Of a DNA stretch of 64,000 nt, positions 1-7,582 are shown in pieces. Below the pieces are notes generated by a model, which was not told where the DNA came from, searched no databases, and saw only the letters and a list, made by a program, of their open reading frames with translations. The translations under genes and the position numbers were made by a program. Position 1 is the first letter of the stretch. Each line of letters starts with the position of its first letter. The DNA is from an uncultured SAR116 cluster alpha proteobacterium (GTDB lineage Bacteria > Pseudomonadota > Alphaproteobacteria > Puniceispirillales > Marisalimonadaceae), in the NCBI GenBank assembly GCA_902623995.1, contig CACNWE010000010.1, positions 1 to 64,000 of the forward strand. Reading direction: 5' to 3'.

Positions 1-123
1 CTTGAGATTACTATTATTGGATAATTAGCAATAATTGTTCCAAGCGATAATTAACAAAAAAATAATCTTATTATGCTTAATTTTAGATAAATTTTATAAA
101 ATTTACTTTTCTTCTATTATTAT

Positions 124-149
124 TAAACCTTTTTCAATTATGTCGTATT
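124..149 (+). promoter_or_regulatory. Sigma-28-like promoter of flagellin 1
   Basis: TAAA at 124-127 is followed after 14 bases by GTCGTATT at 142-149. The enterobacterial FliA consensus is TAAA, 15 bases, then GCCGATAA. Flagellin 3 carries the same arrangement (TAAA, 15 bases, GTCGTAAA) at 7515-7541, so the two late flagellin genes share a motif. The -10 box is a partial match and the spacing is one base short. The assignment rests on the shared motif and on flagellins usually being FliA-dependent. The rest of 1-202 holds nothing else I recognise. Confidence 0.5.
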
Positions 150-202
150 TAACTACAAGCCCTTTGGCAATAAGCGTTTAATAAAACTTAAATGGAGTTA
201 TT

Positions 203-3200
203 ATGAATAGTATAAATACAAATATGAGTGCTCTTGTCGCTCAGGAAAATATCCAAAAACAAAATCGTGAAATGAATGACGCAATGGCTCGTTTATCTTC
301 TGGTTTAAGAATAAATTCAGCTGCAGATGATGCTGCTGGAACTGCAATTGCATCAAAAATGGAAGCTCAAGTCAGAAGTTTAGATATGGCTGTTAGAAAT
401 TCTTACGATGCTATTTCAATGACACAAACAGCCGAGGGTGCTCTTGGTGAAATGGAAAACGTTTTACAAAGAATTCGTGAAATATCTGTACAAGCTGGGA
501 ATAGTACTCTTTCAGCAGCTGATAGATCTAGCATCCAAAAGGAAGTTGATGCCTTAATAAGTGAGTTAGATAGTATAGCTTCTAAAACAAATTTTAATGG
601 AGTTAAACTTCTAGATGGTTCTCGTGATAGCGTAACATTCCAAACTGGGATTGATGCTTCTGATGCATTAAATGTTGCTCTGGAAAAATCAGATACTACT
701 GCATTAGGTTTAAAAGGTGGTTCATTTGTTAACACTTTTACAAGTGGAAGAGTAAGTGCGACAGACTACAGTGCTGCCGGAGCATCTTTGGCGACTGGTG
801 CTATTAAAATCAATGGTGAAAACATGATTGCTGGCTCAACTGCTTTTAACACGAATTTAAGTGCCTCTAATGCTGATGCCGCTAGAATTTTAGCAGCTCA
901 AATCAACACAAACACTTCTGTTCATGGTGCAGTTGCTACAGCTTTTAATGAATTAACATCTACTCAAAAGGCCACATTCTCTCAATCAGCTGCTTTTTCT
1001 ATTAATGGTGACGAGGTTGCTATTGCTAGTGATGCTGCTGACTTAGTTAGACTAATTAACAGAGATGTATCAGAACTTACAGCTGTTCTTAATGCTAATG
1101 GAACTATTACTTTATCAAATGATAATGGTGACGATATTGTATTTTCAGGTGCAGGTATCCAAGGTGCTGTTGATGTAGGTTTAATTGCAACAACTGCTGA
1201 TACTGATTACAGAGGTTACATCAAACTTGAAAACAAAGATGGATCTAAAGTTAAAATTGAAGCTGCAAACATACAAAATGGTTACAGTACTGATGTTGGT
1301 ACTATAGCAGATCTACAAGCACTTGGTTTTAACGAAGTTAATGACGATAACTCTATTTCAACTGGTGCAGTTACTACAAACGCAATAACAACTGCTCATG
1401 ATATTAAAGTCAATGACGTAGCAATAGGTGTATCAGCTACAGGTTCAGCGGCTTCAAAAGCTATAGCAATTAATGCAAAATCTAGTGAACACGGTGTTAC
1501 TGCATCAGCCAATAACCGAGTTGAAATGACACTTGACTTTGATAACGTTCCAACTGCAGCAACTAAGACATTTGACTTTAGTGCTGCTACCGGAACAGGT
1601 GTACAGGTTTTCAAAGATGGTACAAACACTTATGAAGAGGCTTTTGCTACTGATGCTTCAACTACAGTTGCTAATTTAGTTGCAACTATTAACGGTGGTT
1701 CAAATTCATATACAGCAAGTGCAAGTGGAACTAATCTTGTTATTACTGCTGGTTCAAGTGGAAACAACCAACCTGATTTTGACTCTGGCTTAACATTTCA
1801 AGCAAGAGTTGGAAATACTGCACAAAAACAATTAACGACTTTGGATGACACAACAACTGTCGCTATTTACTCTGCTGTTGAGGTTAGTGATGGTACAACC
1901 ACTAAAACAGTTATTCAAGAAAGTGCTGATAGTGCTAATGAATTTGATCAATTAAAGACTAAAATTGCTGCTTTAACTGACTTTTCTTCTGATGTTAAGA
2001 TTACAGACAATTCTACTTTTGCTACTGACGGTGGAATTATGTTTACTGCTGCTGAAGCTGGTCGTGCAATAAGAGGTACTTACACTCTAACTCAAATGAC
2101 TGCTGCTGCTGTTACAGTTAGTACTACTTTGTCTGACTACGAAGTTCAGACAGTAACTGGTAGTTCTTCTCAAAAGGATGTGTATACATTAAAGTTACAC
2201 ACAGGTAGTCTTGATGGAACAAATGAAATAGAAAATGCTGCCATAATTGGTACTAATGGAGGTGTTGTTCAGTTAACATTTACAAGTGCTGAGGGTACTG
2301 GTACTGTTTTTCAAGAATCAGAAGCTGGTACTGGATCATCTGCCAAAGTAACTACTTTAATACAGGGCTTAGTTAATAAGATAAACGCAAGATCTGATTT
2401 TGCTTTTACAGCTGGTGTCAATGCAGATGGTGATATTCAATTAACTGCCAATGCAAATGGTGCTGGAATACTAACAACAGATACTGTTGCCCTTGCTATC
2501 TATAAGTGGGAAACAGACGATGCTACTACAAGCGCGTCTACAGCAAACGTTACTGGTGCTACAAAAAGTGCGACTGATACAACTTCATCAACTTCATCCA
2601 CATTAACAGTCAATGGAAATGCCGTTACTATTAATGCTTCACATGAAATGACAGATGTTGTAAGTTCCATTAACAATGCTAACATTGGTGACGTTAGAGC
2701 GACTGTTGAAGAAACAACTGGTAACTTAGTGTTAACAAGTGTTTCTGGAGCTGATATCGTAATTAAAGATAGTCAAGCTCAATCAATTGTAACTTCAATG
2801 GAGGATGTTACAAGCACTGCTCAAACATTAACAGTAGCTGCATTAACTGCTGGTGTTACAAACAGGGGTCAAATTCACTTAGCCAACCAAGATGGTTCTC
2901 TTATAAAGCTGTCTGGCGACAACATAAGTGAAATTGGTGCAAAAGCTCAAAGTTCAACAACTGATGTTAAATCTGCAAATTTAAGTGTGTCTTCTATCGC
3001 AGAAGCTAATGCAGCTCTTGAAAGCATAGATGCCGCTATTGCAAAAGTAACTTCTTTTAGGTCTTCTTTTGGAGCAGTTGAAAATAGACTTGATGCTTCA
3101 ATTAACAACCTAACAACTCTAAAGCTTAACACTGAAGCTGCTAAATCTAGAATAGAAGATGCTGATTTTGCCGCTGAGACATCAAAAATGACAAAAAGTC

Positions 3201-3283
3201 AGATTTTATCTCAAGCTGCAACTTCAATGTTAGCTCAAGCTAACGCTTCTAAGCAAAATTTACTAGCTCTTCTTCAAGGATAA
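203..3283 (+). CDS. fliC: Flagellin 1 (giant, 1026 aa)
   Basis: Structural subunit of the flagellar filament, exported by the flagellar type III system. Residues 1 to about 170 form the conserved D0/D1 helices, with the hallmark stretch LSSGLRINSAADDAAG near residue 31. The last 90 residues form the C-terminal D1/D0, including RIEDADFAAETSKMTKSQIL. Between them lie about 760 residues of surface domain rich in Thr, Ser, Ala and Asp, including Flagellin_IN-like units (for example LTVNGNAVTINASHEM). Ordinary flagellins have roughly 280-500 residues, so this is a giant form. Residues 170-448 and about 782-900 align with flagellin 3. A block of about 330 residues between them (roughly 1547-2546) is absent from flagellin 3. 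GGAG sits 9 bases before the ATG. A sigma-28-like promoter lies upstream and a strong hairpin terminator follows. Confidence 0.95.
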   Translation: MNSINTNMSALVAQENIQKQNREMNDAMARLSSGLRINSAADDAAGTAIASKMEAQVRSLDMAVRNSYDAISMTQTAEGALGEMENVLQRIREISVQAGNSTLSAADRSSIQKEVDALISELDSIASKTNFNGVKLLDGSRDSVTFQTGIDASDALNVALEKSDTTALGLKGGSFVNTFTSGRVSATDYSAAGASLATGAIKINGENMIAGSTAFNTNLSASNADAARILAAQINTNTSVHGAVATAFNELTSTQKATFSQSAAFSINGDEVAIASDAADLVRLINRDVSELTAVLNANGTITLSNDNGDDIVFSGAGIQGAVDVGLIATTADTDYRGYIKLENKDGSKVKIEAANIQNGYSTDVGTIADLQALGFNEVNDDNSISTGAVTTNAITTAHDIKVNDVAIGVSATGSAASKAIAINAKSSEHGVTASANNRVEMTLDFDNVPTAATKTFDFSAATGTGVQVFKDGTNTYEEAFATDASTTVANLVATINGGSNSYTASASGTNLVITAGSSGNNQPDFDSGLTFQARVGNTAQKQLTTLDDTTTVAIYSAVEVSDGTTTKTVIQESADSANEFDQLKTKIAALTDFSSDVKITDNSTFATDGGIMFTAAEAGRAIRGTYTLTQMTAAAVTVSTTLSDYEVQTVTGSSSQKDVYTLKLHTGSLDGTNEIENAAIIGTNGGVVQLTFTSAEGTGTVFQESEAGTGSSAKVTTLIQGLVNKINARSDFAFTAGVNADGDIQLTANANGAGILTTDTVALAIYKWETDDATTSASTANVTGATKSATDTTSSTSSTLTVNGNAVTINASHEMTDVVSSINNANIGDVRATVEETTGNLVLTSVSGADIVIKDSQAQSIVTSMEDVTSTAQTLTVAALTAGVTNRGQIHLANQDGSLIKLSGDNISEIGAKAQSSTTDVKSANLSVSSIAEANAALESIDAAIAKVTSFRSSFGAVENRLDASINNLTTLKLNTEAAKSRIEDADFAAETSKMTKSQILSQAATSMLAQANASKQNLLALLQG

Positions 3284-3301
3284 TTTGGAGATGATAAGAA
3301 G

Positions 3302-3331
3302 AAAGGCCACCTTTTGGTGGCCTTTTTTTTT
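3302..3331 (+). terminator. Rho-independent terminator after flagellin 1
   Basis: A perfect 10-base-pair stem (AAAGGCCACC at 3302-3311 with GGTGGCCTTT at 3316-3325), a TTTT loop and a run of T to 3331 follow the flagellin 1 stop by 18 bases. On the other strand the hairpin is also 3' of flagellin 2, where the T tract is interrupted (TTTCTTCTT). It may therefore stop both convergent transcripts. It is the only strong intrinsic terminator I found in the window. Confidence 0.93.
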
Positions 3332-3343
3332 GGAGGAAATTTT

Positions 3344-6235
3344 TTAATTTTGTAATAATTGAAGTACGTTTTGTTGAGCTTTTCCAGCTTGTGCAATCAT
3401 TGCCATAGCTGATTGCTGAAGAATTTGAGCTTTAGTTAATCTCGCAGACTCTTTTGCAAAATCAGCATCTTGAATTCTTCCTCTTGAGGCATTTGTGTTT
3501 AATGCAACATTTGATAAATTATCAATTGCTTTTTCCATTCTACTCATTAAAGCGCCAAGTTTTGCTCTTTCTTTATGTATTCTATCTAATGATCTATCTA
3601 ATACCCTTAATGCATCTACAGATGCTTGTCTTGTTTTAACATTTACACCTGACAATTTATCTAGTGAAGCAGCTCCAGGTGATGTTTCAAATAATCCTTT
3701 TCCATCTTCACCAACAACAGTAAAACTATTACTTGAAGACATCTCAAGTTGACCAGTTACTATGACAGAGTCAGCGCCTTTAACTCCAATTTTTATTGCA
3801 CCTGTAGTTGTATCAGATGGTGTAATTGTATGAATTGTTCTAAAGATACGTCTGCCAGTTACAGTTTTATTGGCTTCAGGTCCTGTTATTACTTCTGTAA
3901 GGGAAGTACCATCCATTCCAGTTCCTACAACTGTAAATGTCTTAGTTGACTCATCACTAGCTGAACTTGTAATTGTTACCAATATAGATTCATTAGCTAT
4001 TGTGTTTTTAACGCCAACTCTAATTTTTGCATCACTATCTGTTGCTGAAGGTTTCACACTAGTAACTGTTCCATAAATTTTTGCTGAGGTTAATGTTTTT
4101 GGATATGTACTACCTGTGTGGCCATTTATTGTTTCAGATTGTTCATTTCCATATACATCAGTTCCGGTTATAACAAAATTTGCACTTGATGCGGCTGTTG
4201 ATGTAATTGTTATAAAAGAATTAAGAGTAGCAGTTGCATCTACCATAGCTAGACTTTGAGTACCAGTAAAACCCGATGAAATAGCTTGTTCTCCGCATAC
4301 CTTATTATCGTCAGTAGCAAGTGAAACAGGTCCATTTAATGTAAATCTTGAGGACATATCTTTGATTGATTTACCATTTGCATGACTTGCAGCAGTTGAA
4401 GTAACTGTATCAAGTGTTACTCCTCTGGTTACACCTGTAAAAGATGTTGCTGTTACACCAGTATAAGTCACAAATTCAGAACCAATTAATAATGTACCAG
4501 CTTCAGGAAAACCAGTTGTACTTGCGACATTAAAGGTTGTAGCCGTTGGGTCTGTTGCTTGAGAAATGCCATCATTTCTATCATGTTTTGCAGCTGTTGT
4601 ACCGCTTGTTGCTCTTGTTACCCCAGTAAAAGTTGTTCCTGTTTTACCTGTGTATGTAAAAAGCTCGTCACCAATTTTAATAGCACCAACAGAATCGAAT
4701 GCTGAAGTGCTTTCTACAGTTATTGTTCCTGAACCAGAAATGGTGTCCCCACTTCCAATAACTAAAAATACAGAAGCGCCATGTGCATGATTTGCAGCAG
4801 TACTACTTTCTTGAGCCCTAGTTACACCTGTAAGATTATTTCCACTTACACCTGTATATGTGAAATATTCAGAACCAATTTTAATTGTTCCTCCTGCGGT
4901 AGGAAAACCTGTGGTAGACGCCAGCGGTATTTGAGTAACAGTGCTAGTACCCAATGTTCCACCAGAGTTGTTGTAAGTTGATTCTGCACCTCTAAGAGTG
5001 GTTGATCCTGTAACAGTTAAAGAGGTTTCAGTAGGAGTTGAGCCAATTACTGTATTGGTTGTTGTTATTGTTCCTGAAAATAAACCATCATCGTCTGTTG
5101 CAGTAACATGAGTATCACCTAAACTTACGGCATTCCCAGCTGCTGCTTCGTCATTATCAAGACTTGTTACTAGTAAAGTTCTTCGTGCTCCCGTTGCATC
5201 CGTATCACCATCAAAGTTAACGTCACCAAGTTTAATATCATAACCTTCATTTTGAACCATAATAATTGAAGATTTATCAGTAGACAAAGTAGCTGTAACA
5301 CCAGTTGTAGTCGTGTAGTTATTGATGGAATCTCTTAATTCTGACAATACAGAGCTGCCCTTATTGTCATTTAAGGTGATATTTGCTGCAATAGTTGTTG
5401 CTACAGTATTTTTACCTTGTATGCTAAATGACACACTAGTTTGACCATTATATGCGTCATCAAGGGATTTTGCCTCAAGTTTTAATTGCGTTGATGCAAT
5501 GGCTGTAACACCAGTTGCGTCAAAAACTGCATTAACTGAAGTTGCAATGTCTCTTACGGTAGAACCAGCTGCAGCTGTAACAGAGGAACTTCCTAAAATA
5601 CCATGTATTGTAAAAGATTCTGATTGAACAAGATTAGTCTCAGATGTTGTGTCAACTGCATATGCATTTAGAGCTAAATTGTCGTTTTTTCCGTCTGTAT
5701 CAGTAGTATCTGATTTAGCTTTATAAGCACCTAGACTGTCTAATCTCATAGATGAAATTGAAAGCTGAGCAAATTCTCGCTCATGTGTACCAATCTGAAA
5801 ACGTCTATCTGCGAATGATCCATCTAAAACTGCTATTTCATTAAAGGTAGTATCTCTTGTTACACGATCTAATTCTGCCAACATTTGAACAACTTCTGCA
5901 TCAAGATAAGAACGTTCTTCAGCATTCATTACATCTGATGCTGATTGTATTGCTAATTCACGAATTCGTTGAATAATTGCTGAAGATTCATCTAGTGCAC
6001 CCTCAGTGACTTGTGCCATAGAGATCACATCAGCTGCATTTCTTACTGATTGTTCTAAACCTTTAATTTGAGCAGTCATTCTATCAGCGATAGCTGCACC
6101 GGCAGCATCATCTCCAGCATGATTTATACGCTTACCAGATGACAGACGTTCCATTGCAGTCGTCATTTCTCGCTCAGTAGCAGTCATTTTATTAAGTGCA
6201 AACTGTGCTGCAGTATTAGAATTTACTGTTGGCAT
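3344..6235 (-). CDS. fliC: Flagellin 2 (963 aa) with virion-like repeat insert
   Basis: Filament subunit. Residues 1-170 are D0/D1 (LSSGKRINHAGDDAAGAAIA near residue 31). The last 90 residues are the C-terminal D1/D0 (RIQDADFAKESARLTKAQIL), closer to gammaproteobacterial flagellins than flagellins 1 and 3 are. The middle is unlike the other two. Residues about 431-625 hold three diverged units around IKIGSEYFTYTGV..G.NLTGVTRA. Residues about 669-820 hold two units around ITSTAxxSxxFxITGTDxxGNxxSExI. Both families resemble repeats I know from phage tail and other virion proteins. A cysteine at residue 647 is unusual, because flagellins seldom contain Cys. The start is set at 6235: GGAG is 8 bases upstream, and the longer frame (to 6268) would begin inside the sigma-54 promoter, before the expected transcript start. 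Confidence 0.93.
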   Translation of the reverse strand: MPTVNSNTAAQFALNKMTATEREMTTAMERLSSGKRINHAGDDAAGAAIADRMTAQIKGLEQSVRNAADVISMAQVTEGALDESSAIIQRIRELAIQSASDVMNAEERSYLDAEVVQMLAELDRVTRDTTFNEIAVLDGSFADRRFQIGTHEREFAQLSISSMRLDSLGAYKAKSDTTDTDGKNDNLALNAYAVDTTSETNLVQSESFTIHGILGSSSVTAAAGSTVRDIATSVNAVFDATGVTAIASTQLKLEAKSLDDAYNGQTSVSFSIQGKNTVATTIAANITLNDNKGSSVLSELRDSINNYTTTTGVTATLSTDKSSIIMVQNEGYDIKLGDVNFDGDTDATGARRTLLVTSLDNDEAAAGNAVSLGDTHVTATDDDGLFSGTITTTNTVIGSTPTETSLTVTGSTTLRGAESTYNNSGGTLGTSTVTQIPLASTTGFPTAGGTIKIGSEYFTYTGVSGNNLTGVTRAQESSTAANHAHGASVFLVIGSGDTISGSGTITVESTSAFDSVGAIKIGDELFTYTGKTGTTFTGVTRATSGTTAAKHDRNDGISQATDPTATTFNVASTTGFPEAGTLLIGSEFVTYTGVTATSFTGVTRGVTLDTVTSTAASHANGKSIKDMSSRFTLNGPVSLATDDNKVCGEQAISSGFTGTQSLAMVDATATLNSFITITSTAASSANFVITGTDVYGNEQSETINGHTGSTYPKTLTSAKIYGTVTSVKPSATDSDAKIRVGVKNTIANESILVTITSSASDESTKTFTVVGTGMDGTSLTEVITGPEANKTVTGRRIFRTIHTITPSDTTTGAIKIGVKGADSVIVTGQLEMSSSNSFTVVGEDGKGLFETSPGAASLDKLSGVNVKTRQASVDALRVLDRSLDRIHKERAKLGALMSRMEKAIDNLSNVALNTNASRGRIQDADFAKESARLTKAQILQQSAMAMIAQAGKAQQNVLQLLQN
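3776..4231 (-). repeat. Two type-B virion-like repeats in flagellin 2
   Basis: Two protein repeats of about 75 residues (flagellin 2 residues 669-744 and 748-820) share the order: ITSTA or ITSSA, a strand ending in ITGTD or VVGTG, a DxxG turn, then S or T, E and TING or VITG, a Lys/Thr/Ala strand, xxSVKPS or xxTITPS, and a final IRVGVK or IKIGVK. I recognise this pattern from phage structural proteins (an Ig-like fold is likely). That link is from memory and was not searched. Confidence 0.6.
4361..4945 (-). repeat. Three type-A virion-like repeats in flagellin 2
   Basis: Three diverged protein repeats of 55-60 residues (residues 431-489, 502-557 and 566-625). Each runs: a Thr/Val strand, STTGFP or STSAFD, a Gly turn, IKIG-E, FTYTG, six residues, FTGVTR, then a Thr/Ala/His-rich tail (AANHAHGA, AAKHDRND, AASHANGK). 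Similar units are familiar from phage tail fibre-like and large secreted proteins. The DNA copies have diverged, so this is an old duplication. Confidence 0.65.
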
Positions 6236-6267
6236 ACTAATCTCCAAATTATTTTCGTAGGGAAACA

Positions 6268-6285
6268 TTGCAATTGTTATGCCAA
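6268..6285 (-). promoter_or_regulatory. Sigma-54 promoter of flagellin 2
   Basis: Read on the minus strand, TTGGCATAACAATTGCAA has the -24 GG at 6283-6282 and the -12 GC at 6271-6270, exactly ten bases apart (consensus TGGCAC-N5-TTGCW). Transcription should start near 6258, 23 bases before the chosen ATG at 6235. This excludes the in-frame ATG at 6268. No FleQ-box-like site was seen nearby. Confidence 0.85.
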
Positions 6286-6303
6286 AATTTTAGTTGTTTC
6301 TAT

Positions 6304-6660
6304 CTATGCGTATTTTTCAACTGATTTTTTTAATTGAGTAAGATTATTTGGAATTGAACTTATCATGTTATAGCGAGTTACAATTTCATTGTGAAAATAT
6401 GATGGCGACAATGAAGCTCTTGATCTTATATAGCTCTCAGTCAGTGATCCGTTACTAGCAGTTTGATTGTTTACATAAACATGTCTGATAAAATTAGGGG
6501 GTGTATTATTTAAGGGTCTTTTTGTAACGCTAGTTTCAGAAACCATCCTATCATTAGTTGGCATACTGTTTGCATATAGACTAGAGCTTTCATTCCTTAA
6601 TGGTTTAGAAGCATAAATTTCATTTATAGCATATGGGTTTTGTAAATTATTAACAATCAT
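6304..6660 (-). CDS. Hypothetical protein (118 aa) between flagellin 2 and fliS
   Basis: I do not recognise this family. The protein is hydrophilic, rich in Asn, Ser and Tyr, and has no transmembrane segment, signal peptide or obvious motif. Its last 25 residues (NLTQLKKSVEKYA at the end) may form a helix. It lies directly upstream of flagellin 2 on the same strand but ends before that gene's sigma-54 promoter, and it is divergent from fliS. No good ribosome binding site precedes the ATG at 6660, so a later start is possible. The position suggests a filament-related or regulatory role, but this is inference only. Confidence 0.5.
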   Translation of the reverse strand: MIVNNLQNPYAINEIYASKPLRNESSSLYANSMPTNDRMVSETSVTKRPLNNTPPNFIRHVYVNNQTASNGSLTESYIRSRASLSPSYFHNEIVTRYNMISSIPNNLTQLKKSVEKYA

Positions 6661-6734
6661 GGTGTCAATAGAACATAAAATTTATTAAAAAGCAAATTTT
6701 TGAGACTTACATAATATATAGCTAAATTATAAAT

Positions 6735-7172
6735 ATGGTAAATAACGAACAAATAAACGCATATAAAAAGACACAACAATCATCTACTGCTGTTACATCT
6801 TCGCATGAAATAGTCAGAACTTTGATGAAAGAGTTGGTTAATTCAATGCAAAAAATTGTCTTAGACATTCAAGATGAAAGAAAAAGAAAACAAGATCAAC
6901 TATATGTTGATAAAGCTTTTGAGGAAAAAAATGCTCGTCATAAATCAAAAAATTTTAGTAAATCATTATCCATCATTTATGGACTTCAAACCAGCTTAGA
7001 TTTTGATAAGGCACTTGAAATATCCAATAATTTATTTCAATTATATGAATTTTGTAGGCAACAAATAATCAAAGGATTTACACTCAAAATAGAAGACGGA
7101 ATTTTAAAAGCAATCGATGTTGTGAGTCAAATTATGGAGGGATGGGAAGAAATTCCATCTGATGTGAAATAA
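6735..7172 (+). CDS. fliS: Flagellin export chaperone FliS
   Basis: Cytosolic chaperone that binds the C-terminal helix of flagellin and keeps it from polymerising before export. The family pattern is visible: an N-terminal AYKKTQQSS with the conserved Tyr, a helical bundle, the segment GLQTSLDFDKALEISNNLFQLYEF (compare LxxSLDFExGGEIAxNLxxLYxY), and a closing W-containing helix (MEGWEEI). At 145 residues it is slightly longer than usual, with extra charged residues around 50-75 (DERKRKQD). It is followed two bases later by a FliT-like gene, the usual fliS-fliT pairing. Most alphaproteobacterial flagellar systems use FlaF/FlbT instead, so FliS supports a gammaproteobacterial-type system here. 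Confidence 0.85.
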   Translation: MVNNEQINAYKKTQQSSTAVTSSHEIVRTLMKELVNSMQKIVLDIQDERKRKQDQLYVDKAFEEKNARHKSKNFSKSLSIIYGLQTSLDFDKALEISNNLFQLYEFCRQQIIKGFTLKIEDGILKAIDVVSQIMEGWEEIPSDVK

Positions 7173-7174
7173 TT

Positions 7175-7468
7175 ATGAATGATTTTGAGTCAGATTTAAC
7201 ATTATTAGAAAATCTATCAAAGAAAATTTCTGATTTGATATACAATAATCAATTTAATCAAATTTCAGAAATTGATAAGCAAAGACGAGCGATAATTGAA
7301 AAAATTAAACAATCTGAAACAAGTCATTTGCAAATAAAATCAAGAATAAGTGATCTGGTTATTAACAATAATGAAATGTTAAAAAATACATCAAACAAGT
7401 TAAAACAGTTAACAAAAAATCGTGAAAAATTTAGCAAAAGATTAGAAGCATACTCACTCATAAAATGA
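7175..7468 (+). CDS. FliT-like small helical protein downstream of fliS
   Basis: A 97-residue protein, almost all charged helix, starting two bases after the fliS stop and therefore probably translated with it. It has the size, helical nature and position of FliT, the chaperone for the filament cap FliD. The heptad-like spacing of Leu and Ile through residues 8-60 fits the FliT antiparallel helix fold. No residue motif proves the assignment, since FliT sequences diverge strongly. A general fliS-linked coiled-coil protein is the alternative. Confidence 0.5.
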   Translation: MNDFESDLTLLENLSKKISDLIYNNQFNQISEIDKQRRAIIEKIKQSETSHLQIKSRISDLVINNNEMLKNTSNKLKQLTKNREKFSKRLEAYSLIK

Positions 7469-7514
7469 AAAAAATTAATTATTAAATTAATTTTCAATTT
7501 TTTTTTAAAAAAAT

Positions 7515-7541
7515 TAAACAAATTTAAATTTTCGTCGTAAA
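7515..7541 (+). promoter_or_regulatory. Sigma-28-like promoter of flagellin 3
   Basis: TAAA at 7515-7518, exactly 15 bases, then GTCGTAAA at 7534-7541, against the FliA consensus TAAA-N15-GCCGATAA (5 of 8 in the -10 box). The GTCGTA core also precedes flagellin 1. Transcription from here would give a leader of roughly 35-40 bases. It ends in a strong GGAGGA ribosome binding site before the ATG at 7583. Confidence 0.55.
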
Positions 7542-7582
7542 TAAGCTCGGTATTCTAATTTAATTCGTGGAGGAATTTAATA

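Noticed and set aside
163-180. TTTGGCAATAAGCGTTTA before flagellin 1 as a sigma-54 promoter
   Set aside because: The TTGGCA half matches, but ten bases after GG the sequence is TT, not GC, so the -12 box is missing. The shared GTCGTA motif fits better.
4361-4945. Repeats in flagellin 2 as a CRISPR array or mobile element
   Set aside because: The units are protein-level repeats inside an open frame, diverged at DNA level, without constant-length spacers.
3454-5000. Several plus-strand open frames inside flagellin 2
   Set aside because: They overlap a long conserved flagellin frame on the other strand, have low-complexity products and no ribosome binding sites. They are shadows of repetitive codons.
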